From: Cryptomeria japonica
Lineage: Eukaryota > Streptophyta > Pinopsida > Cupressales > Cupressaceae
Assembly: GCF_030272615.1 (NCBI RefSeq)
Contig: NC_081410.1
Coordinates: forward strand, 139,970,849 to 140,034,848
DNA: 64,000 nt
Direction of reading: 5' to 3'
This document shows, in pieces, positions 45,701-57,336 of this stretch. Both the position numbers and the translations under genes were made by a program. The notes under the pieces are model-generated. The model worked only from the letters and a program-made list of their open reading frames with translations, did not search any database and was not told the origin of the DNA. The first letter of the stretch is position 1. The number at the start of each line of letters is the position of its first letter.

Positions 45701-47250
45701 GCATAACTAGTTTCACTTGAACAACATGTCTTCATGAATGAAATAATCTAACCACTAGCTTTTATTTGCCACTATTGGTTCCTTAAATGATTCTACAAAA
45801 TTAAGATCATCCCCATACAGGTACTTTAGTTCTTCAAAACCTAGTACTTCCATTCTTATTTATGTCAACAAATTCCTCCTTCAACTCATTGCATCTACAA
45901 CTTTATTTGACTTGCCACTCCTATTATTCAATACAAATTTGTAACTCTACAAGAATTCAACCCTTCTCATGTGTCTTTGATTCAACTTGTTCTTATTGTT
46001 CAGATACTGTGAGGCTTGATGACAAGTGTACAATACAAATTCCTTAGACAACAAGTGATTTCTTCACTTCTCCAAAGTTTGAATTATGGCATATAACTCA
46101 TGATCATAGATTGAATATATTTTCCCCACGTCATTCAATTTCTCACTAAAATAATCTATCGGTCTCCCTTATTGACTCAACACTACTCCTATTACATTTC
46201 CATTGGCATCACAATCAACTTTGAATGCTTTGTCAAAATCTGGTTATGGTAACATTGATTGTTCAGTTATATTTTTCTTCAATAATTCAAAGCTTCTTTG
46301 TGCTCTGGACATCCAATTTAAGTCTTTCCTATCTCTTCTTATTGTCGCAATCATAGGTGTACAAATACTACTGAAATTCAAAATGAACTTCCTATAGAAG
46401 GTAGCCAATCCATGAAAAGACCTTACCTCTCCAACATTTACTAGTGTAGGTCATTCAACATTTTCTCTAACCTTCCTTGAATCCATCTTCAATCCTTCTA
46501 TAGAATTTATAAATCCCAAGTATACCAATTTTATCTTCATGAAACTACACTTCTTGATATTTATTAGCAACTTCTCTTCCCTCAACCTCTGAAATACATG
46601 TTTGATATGCCACAAATGCTCTTCTTTAGTCCCAAATGCTCTTCTCTAGTCTTACTAAAAATAAAAATTCCATCCAAGTAAACAATAATAAACTTACTCA
46701 AGAATCACTTCACCAACCTCATGAAAGTGCTTAATGCATTAGTCAATCCAAAAGTCATCACCAACCATTCTAATAATCCCTCATTTATCTTAAATATAGC
46801 CTTCCATTCATCTCCCTCTCTGATTCTGATCTAATGGTATCCACTCTTCAGGTCAATATTTGTAAAATACTTTGCTCCACTCAAACAATCCATAGTGTCA
46901 TCCATCCTTTGAAATGAGAATCTATACTTCACAGTGATCTTATTGGTTTCTCTTGAGTCGGAACACATCCTCCACTCCCATATTTCTTTGGTGCTAGTAC
47001 AGTAGGTACCACATATGGACTTAAACTTTATCTAATCAATCCTTTCTTTAGCAACTCTCCTACTTGCATGTTCAACTCTACATTTTATACTGGTGTTATT
47101 CTATGTGTTACTTTGTTTGCCAAACTAGCTCCAAGTATGAGATCCATATGATAACTAATTCTCCAAGATGGTGGCTATCCATCTATCATATTCTCTAATA
47201 TGATGTCTTGATACTCTATCAACAACTCTATTGTTCCTGTCTATAGTGGT
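45701..47250 (-). pseudogene. M reverse transcriptase and RNase H
   Basis: On the minus strand RT shows [15 protein letters not shown] near 46750 and the catalytic box as YLDG at 46670-46680, where family members have YLDD, so the active site is lost. RNase H follows with FKVDCDANGNVIGVVLSQ near 46230-46190, PIDYFSEKLN near 46165 and YSIYDHELYAIIQTLE near 46110. The block is broken by frameshifts throughout and gives no long frame. Confidence 0.82.
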
Positions 47251-47599
47251 TCTTCCTTATTTGTCAGGGGATTATCTGCTTTTGGACTACCACACTTCTT
47301 TGGGATCAATGCAAAACACATGTTTTCATGTCTTAGACCTCCCAAAAACTTTCAGCCATCTACCAAATAGATTTTAGTGTTATCACACACTTCATTCTTC
47401 TCCTCTTCTTCCTCCAAAGGTATCAATATATGTCTCTTACCATTTCATGTCACGATATAGGTATTTTTTCTTCCATCATGAATTGACTTACTATCATATT
47501 ATCATGGTCTTCCTAACAATATATGCCATACATCCATTGACATAATATCACACAACACTTCATCACGCTATGATCCTATATGAAAATTCATCAAACATT

Positions 47600-47800
47600 G
47601 TTCACTTACCATTTTTTTATGCCAATCTTGAATCCATTCTATCTTTTAGGGTCATGGATGTTTCAACATCTTCAAATTCATCTTGGTCACCATCTCCTCT
47701 AGAACTAAATTGTCTATGCTACCACTATCAACAATAACTTTGCAACATTTACCTCCAGATTTTCATCTTGTTTTGAACAAAGTCTTCCTTTGTGATGGCT
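47600..47800 (-). pseudogene. M protease fragment
   Basis: On the minus strand CCKVIVDSGSIDNLVLEEMV near 47745-47690 contains the DSGS active-site triad of a Gypsy aspartic protease. Flanking parts are too degraded to delimit. Confidence 0.72.
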
Positions 47801-47899
47801 CCTTAGTTGTTTCTTCCTACAACAAAACTCTCCTCATAACCAATGACTCACATTTCTTCAATTTCCCAACTAAACTAGGTGATCCAACAAGTTCTTCCA

Positions 47900-49110
47900 C
47901 ATACACTACTCTAGCATTACTCTTAATGACACTCATATGCTCTATGTCCTTCACTTACATACTTGAAACAGGTTCCTCTAAATTGTCTTTTCTCAAATCT
48001 ACTCCCATCTCCTTGGTATCCATCACTACGGTAGGAATTATAGCCTCCTCTATCATTGTGATAAGAATTTATTTCATCTCTCCCTTTGTAGTCATCTTTT
48101 TATTCACTGTGGTAGGGTTTATTTTCTTTAATCTGCTCGGCATAAGATCTCCCTTCTCCGAAATGAATTTTGCCTCTTTTAAATCTTCCTCTTCCAAACC
48201 TTTGTCTCTACTCAAACTTTTGTCTTAGCTTCTCCACCTTTAGTGCAAATTGATATGCTTCCTCAAATATGGTTATCCTTACCAAACTCGGTTCTTCTTG
48301 AATGTTTGTTCTCAAGCCATTGATGTACTACACATATTTCTCTTTACTTGATTCACTATGTTCAGCCCTAATGATCACTTTGCAGATTCTTCAGTGTACT
48401 CTTTCACATTTTTCTCCTTTTGCCTTAAGTTTTGCAGTCTCTTCACCAACTCAAGCTCATAATCAATAGGTATGAATTGATTCTTCAATTTTTTCACCAT
48501 TCTATCCCATTTTGTGATTTTCTTCTTTCTTATCCTATTCCTATCCAATTGAACTTCTTTCAACCATAAAGCAACATGACCTTTCAACTTATTTTTTGTA
48601 AATCTCACTCTTTTTGGGTCTTTAATTTCCTCATATATATTCAAAGTATTCATTCATGCCATTCATCCAATCAATCAATTCCTCGAGGTTTAGGTTTTCC
48701 ACGTAATTTTGGATTTCAATTCTAGGTCTCTTATTGATCTTTGAAATATCTTTCATCATCTTAACTTGATCTGATTCTTCTTCCTCTTCTTCAAGATTGT
48801 CTTGAACTAGTTTTTCATCTAATTCATTATCACTTTCGGCCTACGGTTTAAGCCTCTTCTTCTATCTTCTTCTACAATATCCAACTAGACTCTTACTTAT
48901 TTCATCATTTCCATCATCACATCTATTTTATCAGCAACATTTTCTATAGCAAGTATTCTCCTTGGTGATAGCTCTTCCTTGGCTCTGGTGTAACTCCCTC
49001 AATTCGGCAATTTGGCTAAAAGGTTCCAACTACCTCACAATCAGTGATTGGTTGACAACACTTGTAGACTGCCTCAAGTCGACAATCTATTCACCACAAG
49101 GAATGCCTTT
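47900..49110 (-). pseudogene. M gag
   Basis: The best-preserved piece, 48375-48653 on the minus strand, reads KGHVALWLKEVQLDR, KITKWDRMVKKLKNQFIP and LQNLRQKEKNVKEYTEE, the retrotransposon-gag core. Downstream a Y/R/D-rich tail (48000-48200) is seen; no clear zinc knuckle. Upstream to 49110 is frame-broken. Confidence 0.78.
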
Positions 49111-49130
49111 TCTCCACAAGAACTCAAAAC

Positions 49131-49144
49131 TCACTTTGGTACCA
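49131..49144 (-). other. M primer binding site (probable)
   Basis: On the minus strand TGGTACCAAAGTGA, 5 bp after the LTR end. It resembles the TGGTACCAGAGC type of initiator-Met sites with changes. Confidence 0.55.
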
Positions 49145-49149
49145 CTTGG

Positions 49150-49924
49150 TGTAGTCACAGATGGAGGGTACAGATCCAAGACTGTCCACCCATGCAACAT
49201 AGAGCTCAACACAATGGAAATCACAAGAAAAAATCTCAACAAATAATAAGATCGTTATATTCATCACCAACTACATTATTTACATCATATGATTTCTTAT
49301 GCGGAATAACAATGGGCTCCCAGGTTTGTCGTAAGGCTTTACAAGCTATACAATGGGCATATTAGCCTAATCACAATCCCCTAGACTAGAAAATTGAATG
49401 TAGTGATCAAAATTACTATCTAACTACTTCATTATTCTTTGAATGATTAAAAAATGATCTTATATATGCTTCTCTAGCTTTGGCAAAGATCTGTGTCAAC
49501 CTCAAATGTCTTAATACCCAAGAATGAAACATATAGGTCAGCCACAATACAAGATGATACTTTGCATAGGATGATAACATGTTGCAAACCATAGGAAAGG
49601 GTTTCCCTAGGGCCCAAATGCCTCAAGTGATGTTCCAAGTAGATTCACATGCCATGGGGAAGGTCCACAAGGGAGATGTCCCAATTGATACAAAATATTC
49701 CGATAGAGAAATAACTTAGTGATGATGAATGCAAATCACATGATTTTTGGATATGATGTAGATGATCTCATGTAGGGTGTAAATCCATATCCACAAGGCA
49801 AGAGGAGAAAGATGTGGTGGAATGCGGAAGAAAGTGTTAAGACAACTACAAACTACAATGCACTAAAAGAAATTGTTTTTGGTTGATGCGGGATTGCTCT
49901 ACAACTAGGGATGCTCCTGCATCA
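49150..49924 (-). repeat. M 5' LTR (775 bp)
   Basis: On its own strand TGATGCAGGAGCATCC ... CCATCTGTGACTACA. It aligns with 42519-43177 plus 44238-44382. The tip GATGC-AGGA-GCATC is a short inverted repeat. Confidence 0.85.
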
Positions 49925-51289
49925 TAGTTTAATGGGAATCCAAAATTAATAGATTAAGTCATGAGTAGGGCTTCTTACCGACATTCTTGATCACGAATGT
50001 CTTAAAATATATTGCAAAAGGAAGACAATGAGCATTCTAAGGTAGTGAAAATACAAAGGTTTAGAGACATCATTAAAAGTAAATAAGATTTGCAAAGCAC
50101 TTTGTCTTGAGCTTCCTACATTTTGAGCATCCTAAAATCAATCTACTATCTAAGACTTGGAAAGACCAATCATATAACACTTTTATTTAAATAATTATAT
50201 AAAAATATGATAGGTCAATCTATAAAATTCTATATGCTTGTACGTCAAAAATGTTTAATCATATAATATTTTTTTAACTAAATAAAGTTAATTTTTATCT
50301 AATTTGATTTTAATCTGAGTGAGACTAAGCATGACTAACCCACTACAAAAACTAATAAATAATAATAACCATTTTCTTAAATCCATTATTACTTCAAAAG
50401 AAAAAGTGCTAGGATTTTCTAGAAACCCTGAATCCTTTGTGCCTTTTAGTGTAAATAATGTGATGCATAATAATGAATGCATTATACCATGGAAACCATT
50501 GATATTTTTATTCAATAAGTGAATTAATGCTAATCATTCTAGAACTTTAATGTCCAACCTATCACATACATTAAATTTGATAAATGTGCATTGTTTATTT
50601 TAGTTGTCAAACATATTGATTGGGGCAAAGAAATTCTTGCCTATCTACTCTCCACTCACATCTTTGAAAGGGTGACATTTTACACACATAATTCTCTTAT
50701 CTAATAAAAAAAAAATCTTTGGCGATAAGAAGACAATATATTTTTTTCATAATGATATGCATTCAATATTAACATGAAAGTGATTACACGTGAAAGGGGA
50801 CAAAACTTGTGGATATAAAGCTTTTTCAATCTAAGCATTTATGACCAAGATAAAGTTTAAAATATTCCTCATGATCTCTTTGCATCATTCCCATTTCAAG
50901 GACAACCCCACCAAACTCCATAGTAAAAGATAAAACATAGAGAGATTTTTTATTTTTTATTTTAATTGAAAATTACTTTAAATTAATAATGCTAACCCAT
51001 AAGAAACTCTCATCTGGCATTAATTAGGTCAAGTTGAAAGAAATGCAAAATTTGTTTGTATTGTGGGTAGCGGCTATCCAAACATCTAAATAGCACATCA
51101 TATATAGGATGCATCGTGAATCCAATTGTTTTTGGTTTTGTGCGTAGTTCTTTTGTATCAACGTTTTGGATCATATTATGTGATCCGTCATCACGATGCA
51201 TCTTCTTTGTTAGTGTATGGGATGTGTTTTAGATGACTGGATAGACAATACTTGTATTGCGAGCTGTTAGAAAGTAGGTAAATTTGATG
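49925..51289. other. AT-rich stretch without genes
   Basis: No supported coding frame, element end or repeat. A 63-codon minus-strand frame at 51010-51201 has no recognisable motif and I do not call it. Confidence 0.45.
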
Positions 51290-53175
51290 CCAGATAATAA
51301 GGTATAATCTAAACTATTGATTATGTATAGTTATAGTTAAAAAGTTTTTCTTCATCATTAATACATATTATAAAAATATTATGATTTTATGGAATAAATA
51401 TTTTAATTTAAAGAATTATTTAAATAGAACAAAGTTTATAAATGGAACTTCATCATTATCTTCAAAGTGATTTTGGTATACTATCATATGATGATATAAT
51501 GAAAATGGGAATAAGCATTATATTATAGAAACTTTAATAAACAAACAAATGATTAAATTTTTGTATTGTCATTTCTATATGAAGTTTAATTCAATGTATT
51601 TTGAAATATGAAACTATCATCTATATCTTGGATGAGAATAAATTCGATGACGATCATAGAGTATAATCTAAAATATTGAATATGCACAGTTACAGTTAAA
51701 AGTTTACTTAATCATTAATATTGATCATAAAAATATTATGATTTTATGAAATACATCTTTTAATTTAAAGAAATTTCCTAATAGAGAAAAATTTCTTCAT
51801 CATTATCTTCAAGGAGATTTTGGTATACTATCATGTGTTTGATGATATAATGAAAATAAGAAAAAGATAAGTAATGAATTAATATACTACAAATTATAAT
51901 AAATAAATAGATTATTAAATTTTTGTATTGCTATGTTTATATGAAGTTTAATTCAATTTATTTTGAAATATGACATTGTCATTTAAATCTTGGATGAAAA
52001 TAAATTTGATGACGGATCATAGAGTATAATCTACAATATTGAATATATATAAAGAACTACAGTTGAAAGTTTTCCTGGTCATTAATATAGACTATAAAAA
52101 TGTTATATGATTTCATGAAAAACATATATTAATTTAAATAATTATTTTAATAGAACAAAGTTCTTAAAGTTGATTTGTTGGTGAAAATATAAATGGAACT
52201 TCATCATTATCTTTAGGGATATTTTGGTATACTATCATGTGTTTGATGATATAATGAAAATAAGAAAAAGATAAGCAATGAATTAATATACTAGAAATTT
52301 TAATAAATAGATGATTAAATTTTTTTATTGTCATGTTTATCTTAAGTTTAATTCAATGTATTTTGAAATATGAGATTGTCATTTATATCTTGGATGAAAA
52401 TAAATTTGATGACAGATCATAGAACATAATCTGCAAAATTGAATATATATATAGAACTACAATTAAAAGTTTTCTTGATCATTAATATAGACTATAAAAA
52501 TGTTATGATTTCATGAGAAACCTATTTTAATTTTAAAAAATATTTTAATAGAACAAAGTTATTAAAGTTGATTTGTTGATGAAGATATAAATGGAACTTC
52601 ATCATTATCTTCAGGATATTTTGGTATACTATCATTTTGTATTTGATGATATAATAAAAATAGGAAAAAGATAAGCATTAAATTAACAAGAAACTTTAAT
52701 AAATAAATAAATGATTAAATTTTTGTTTTTTCATGTTTATATGAAATTTAATTCAATTTATTTTAAAATATGAGACTATCATTTAAATCTTGGATGAAAA
52801 TAAATTTGATGACATGTCATAGAATATAATCTAACATATTGAATAGATAATTATAGTTAATAGTTTTCTTGATCATTAATATAGAGTATAAAAATGCAAT
52901 GATTTTATTAGATATATATTTTAATTTAAAAATTCTTAAATCTAATTTGTTGATGAAGATATAAATAGAAGTTCATCATTATCTTTAAAGAGATTTTGGT
53001 ATACTATCGTGTGTTTGATGATATAATGAAAATAGGAAAAAGATAAACACTATATTAATATGTTAGAAACTTTAAAACATAAATAAATGCTTAAATTTGT
53101 GTATTGTCATTTTTATATCAAGTTTAATTCAATGTATTTTGAAATATGAGGTTGTCCTTTATATATTGGATGAAT
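51290..53175. repeat. Diverged tandem array, five units of ~360-400 bp
   Basis: The landmark (T/C)ATAATCT recurs at 51303, 51662, 52025, 52425 and 52825, spacing 359, 363, 400 and 400 bp. Each unit then has TTGA(A/T)TATxxA, TTCATCATTATCTT, TTTTGGTATACTATCAT with GATGATATAATxAAAAT, AAATTTTTGTATTGTCAT, and CTTGGATGAxAATAAATT. Units are very AT-rich and differ by many substitutions and small indels, so the array is old. No coding frame. Confidence 0.8.
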
Positions 53176-53748
53176 GTATTTTTATAATATTCCATGAGTA
53201 GGATGAAGAATAGGGATCTAGGTGATACAACAATTAATTTTTAATATGATTTTTATAATGTTATTTTCAACTAGTCTACAACCCAATCAAGTTACTCTAT
53301 TGACACTTTTATTGCAATTTAGTTTGTAACTTTTAGTTTCAATTTTTACAAAAAAATAAATAAAGTTTAAAAAGTTATAAGCATGTTAGGTAATAGTAAT
53401 ATTTTTATAATATTATCTTGTTTTGGACATGGAAATGTGAACTTAAATAAATCTATTTTGTAACGATAAATTTTAATAAGGTAGTTGTTTCTACCTTGTT
53501 AATGGGGTACATGTACAAATTTCAAAATGATTAATAATAAAAAATACTTCTCTATTTTAAGGTTTATATTAAATTGAATATTAATGGGGTCTCAACATAA
53601 AAAATGAATCTAGGATCTTTTCTTTGGGGTCACAACATAAATATTTTGGTAATGTTTTCTTATTTTCTCTTTGTTCTACAAACAATGAGGCAAAGTTCTA
53701 GGTCATGATAGAAAGCATGTACCTTCATACATCTTAGATAGTCAATAA
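53176..53748. other. AT-rich stretch without genes
   Basis: Nothing recognised. Contains two short phrases TGGGGTCTCAACATAAA and TGGGGTCACAACATAAA near 53585 and 53626. Confidence 0.4.
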
Positions 53749-54639
53749 TGTAGTCATGAATTGTCGGCTTGATAAAAGACAACCAACTAATGCAACTTCA
53801 CACAATAATCAATTAACAATAATATTAAGGAATAGCATTAATTCATGAAATAACAACAATTAAATGTTTTACCATTCAAATGTAAATTTATTCTAATGTG
53901 GGCATACAACCCAAACCATAAAGCATTACAAAGACTTCAAAAAGTATGAATTAAATGTTAGCTTATATTTCATATAGGCACATAGCTTGGTCATAAGAAA
54001 AAATACTCTACTCAAAATATTACTATCACTACTACCTTAGTCAACTCAATTCTACACAACCAATAATAAGAGAAAATTAAACTTCAATATCTCTCAAAAC
54101 CCATGTACTTGCATACACATATCACTATCTATACACATTCAACTTGTTTCTATAGAGAAGGTTGATTCCCAACAAGGTAGCTACAACTAGCAGTCATAAT
54201 GGCATAACCTAGTTCAAGAAGTGGAGCAAAGATTGTTGACAAAATCTATTGCAACCAATAATAACTATTAGTTGGGAAGAATAAATATAATTGTTAATGA
54301 CTTGTGAAAGTATTAGCATAATTGTTATAAAGGAATTTGAATTATATATATAGTCTAGTAGGTGTCAATATTAATAAGAAACTCTAAAAAGATAAAATAC
54401 CAAAAATAAATAGTAATGCTTGGTTCGTCATAGTGGGGAGGAACTACCTAACATAAGGTTTCAAAGGATCTATTACTATCCTCTCCATAATTATAATAGG
54501 TGATTCACACAACTCTTTATATATACTAATATCCACTTCATCTTCAAGTATTTCTCTCTCCCTTGAGTTTGGACTAAATTACTACTTTGAGGAGTGTTTG
54601 ATTTTCTATATTTCTCTTTTTTGGTGTCATCTCATTCTC

Positions 54640-54860
54640 TTCCTCTCTCTTGAGAATTACTCTTCTATTTTATCATCAAATTTTCTTCTACCTTTGAGGC
54701 ATATTGATAAACCTCATCTATTATCCCACTAATGTACCTTGCAGTCTATTATGTAGTTTCTTCTATATGAGTTGCTTGAGTTTTGAAACTATAGAATTAT
54801 TTTGTTTACTCTTTGATCTTAATCTCTATTCATTTCAAATTTTATAAGTAATTCAATAGA
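54640..54860 (-). pseudogene. D gag remnant
   Basis: On the minus strand a broken frame reads ARYISGIIDEVYQYASKVEE, which resembles the end of the Gypsy gag core (RYxxGLxxEI...AxKxEE). Only this patch is recognisable; 54860-55400 is frame-broken and unassigned. Confidence 0.5.
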
Positions 54861-55585
54861 TTGAGTTGGTATTTAGGAGAAGAATTTTTCCTTCAAATTT
54901 GTAACCATTTGATTTCATGAGTGAACCTTCTCCTTTCATCTTCTCTATGTGTCCATTGACACATGATCCCACTGTAAGGATGCATGGCCTTTCAAATTGG
55001 TACTAGAAAACCTCACCCTTATTGTGTTTTCTATTAACTCAAAATCAAGATAATTTTCCATTTCTAAGAAATAATAATGAGATATTTAGTACTCAGGATT
55101 CCCTTCTAACATGCAGTTTTTACTTGTGGTTTGTACCCTATGTTGGACATAAATATTAATAATGATTCATTCATATACTCTTCTATTCCTCCTTTGGGCC
55201 TTTTTTCATCTACATTCAATGTCTTCAACAACTACACCTCTTCTCTACACCACCTTTATTGATTCTAATCTAGCCACCATTATTCTTAAGATGTCTAAAA
55301 TTTTAGCATTTTTCAGACTTCTTGGTCTACCTCTATTAGAAATTTCTCTCTCTTTGTAGTTAGAAGATCCTCACACTTACAAAAAAACCTTAATTCACCC
55401 TCTAGGGCTAACTCCTATTTCAAAAACCCAATGATCTTAGCTAGTTTAAATACCACTTAAGGTAATCATGAATCATGATCCCATTAAAAAGAAAATAATG
55501 TATCCAACTTCACATATATATAAATTCACAAAAATAACAAAGAATAATAGTAATTCAGAAAATAAGAACAATCCAATATTTTAAC

Positions 55586-55595
55586 ATTCAAATGT
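55586..55595 (+). repeat. LINE target-site duplication, left
   Basis: ATTCAAATGT, repeated at 63908-63917. Joining the two flanks recreates a continuous copy of the sequence at about 53785-53950. Confidence 0.82.
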
Positions 55596-55602
55596 GTTCC
55601 CT

Positions 55603-55641
55603 CTGCAACTTTCCGCTGCAACTTTCCCTCTGCAACTTTCC
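55603..55641 (+). repeat. LINE 5' UTR micro-repeats
   Basis: CTGCAACTTTCC occurs three times (55603, 55616, 55630) right after the insertion point. Short tandem repeats at the 5' end are seen in some full-length L1s and argue that this copy is not 5'-truncated. Confidence 0.75.
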
Positions 55642-55652
55642 TGCTCATCGCA

Positions 55653-56890
55653 ATGGTTGTCATTTCTGCAGGGGAGGGCCCGTCATCCCTAGAACCTGAC
55701 CCCCCCTAGTAACTTGCAGTTGTGTCCGGATCTAGATCTCGTGTTGTGCTCCCAGAGTGCAGGGTGGGCTCCCTTGGTTGGTGATTTTGTTGTTGATGCT
55801 TGTAATGCGGTGTTGCACGAGGTTCCCTCCCATGTGACATGGGACCTCCAACTTGGATTCCCTTAGCAAGGTTCCTAAGACTGATGTTGTGGGTCCTTTA
55901 CCTGGGGAAGCTCAAGTGAGCACATGGAAAGGTTCTCTTGTTGAAAATACTAAGTCGGGGTCATCGACTCTGCTGCCAAAGGTAATTGTTGGTGAGGATG
56001 GTCCTGAGATTTGTCTCCCTGATAGTATTATGGATAATATCACCTCCTCCCTACACCTCTGCTTGGTGGGGAGATCCTTGGCCTTCAGACCCTCGATAGA
56101 TATGGTTAGAAGATGGGTTGGTTCCAAATGGAAACTAAAAGGTAGTGTCTCTATCTCTGTTATGTCGGGTGGGCTCTTTTTATTCAGATTCACTGCAGAA
56201 GAAGACTTTATTTACATCATGTATGGTTCATGGTCCTATGGAAAAAACTTCTTAGGTCTCTCTAAGTGGAAGTCAGGGTTTGACCCTAGTGCAGACCTCC
56301 TCAGACTAGCGTTGGTCTGGATCAGACTCCCTGGCCTCCCTTTGGAGTTCTGGGATGACACCATTTTTAAATGGATTAGCAACTCTTTTGGTCAGTTCAT
56401 TGCTATTGACAATGTGACGATGCAAAAGTCTAGACTCATTTATGCTCGCCTATGTGTGAATGTGGTTGTTAACAACCCCCTCCCTAACTTCATAGCTCTA
56501 AAATCTAAATGGGGTAAATGGACATAGGTTATTGTCTATGAGAACACCTCCCTTTATTGTCAAAGGTGTGGAAAACATGGTCACGTAATAGCTGACTGGC
56601 CAACCCCTCTGCCCCCAAAGGAAAAGCTGAAGGAGAAGTTGTCCTTCCTGGGTATTGTCAATGTGGAGGAAACTCAAAATGTTACCCCCCCCCATCCCCC
56701 GGTTATTGACAATATTGAGGATCAGATCAAGGATTTGAAGGGAAGGGAAGTTCCTCAAGATACTATTGAGGAGGGCTACCCCTTCTTGGAAGGTATTCTT
56801 AATATGATGAAGACCCTTGACCCCAAGGCGGTACCCCCCTCCTCGGAGATATGCTTGGACCCAGACTTAGAAGAGGGAGAGATCTCCTAG
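55653..56890 (+). pseudogene. LINE ORF1 (DUF4283-like, CCHC knuckle)
   Basis: RNA-binding ORF1 protein. The first ATG is at 55653; the frame shifts in the C run near 55701 and again near 55855, after which it is open. LCLVGRSLAFRPSIDMVRRW, FTAEEDFIYIMYGSWSY, LALVWIRLPGLPLEFWD and the following NVVVNNPL form the DUF4283 domain usual in plant L1 ORF1. A CCHC knuckle CQRCGKHGHVIADW (56558-56599) has its last cysteine changed to tryptophan. TAG at 56525-56527 replaces glutamine of KWTQV; TAG at 56888 may also be secondary, as a K/E-rich tail continues. Confidence 0.83.
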
Positions 56891-57336
56891 AGGAAGGCAG
56901 AACAAGAAGGACTAAAAGTTGAAGAGTGCTTCAGAGAGAAGAAAGGGTACAAAGAGACCACTTCGTTTGTGCGCAAGCAACTGAATCGCAATACTATGGG
57001 AGAAAACGGGAGAAGTATATGATGCACAGGGGTTGGGCCCATGCCTCCCAAAGTGAACGTCCTGGACCCAACCTCCTCTTCTTCTGCTACTAGATCTGCT
57101 GGGTAAATCATTGTTCTCTCTCATGGAAGTCTTTCTACCCCATCTTCGCCTGTAGATAAAGTGAAAGAGGATTGGCAATAACCCAAAAGAAAAACTAGAG
57201 GAAATAAGAAGGTGGATGTTGGAAGTGACTCTAAACCAGGCAGACCATCTGAGAGGACCCTCAAAAATAAGGTAATGGCTAGAGAAATTGCCAGTTGACA
57301 ACAATTAACTCTGGAGATATCTCAAAAAGGCAAGAA

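Larger units (their letters stand above)
42519..49924 (-). mobile_element. M: minus-strand chromovirus (Ty3/Gypsy)
   Basis: LTRs at 42519-44382 (interrupted by solo LTR S1) and 49150-49924 enclose gag, protease, RT, RNase H, integrase and a chromodomain on the minus strand. The LTR pair aligns over its full length apart from S1. Flanks (TTCGG and TAGTT) do not match, so the duplication is eroded or one end is off by a few bases. The element is heavily decayed: no frame longer than ~100 codons survives on the coding strand. Confidence 0.85.
53749..55595 (-). mobile_element. D: decayed minus-strand Gypsy-like element
   Basis: A repeat beginning TGTAGTCATGAAT at 53749 recurs at about 55463 (GGTAATCATGAATC), continues to 55595 and resumes after the LINE at 63908. 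Between them lies a gag remnant and, near 55450 on the minus strand, TGGTATTTAAACTAG resembling a worn primer site. I read this as a short or deleted Gypsy whose left (3') LTR starts at 53749 and whose right (5') LTR is cut by the LINE. The inner end of the left LTR (perhaps 54400-54500) is not resolved. Confidence 0.5.

Noticed and set aside
47683-48228. 181-codon plus-strand frame
   Set aside because: Antisense to the chromovirus M gag/protease region; hydrophobic low-complexity product typical of a shadow frame.
51290-53175. CRISPR-like or centromeric array
   Set aside because: Units are long, diverged and contiguous with no spacers; five units are too few to call a centromere satellite.
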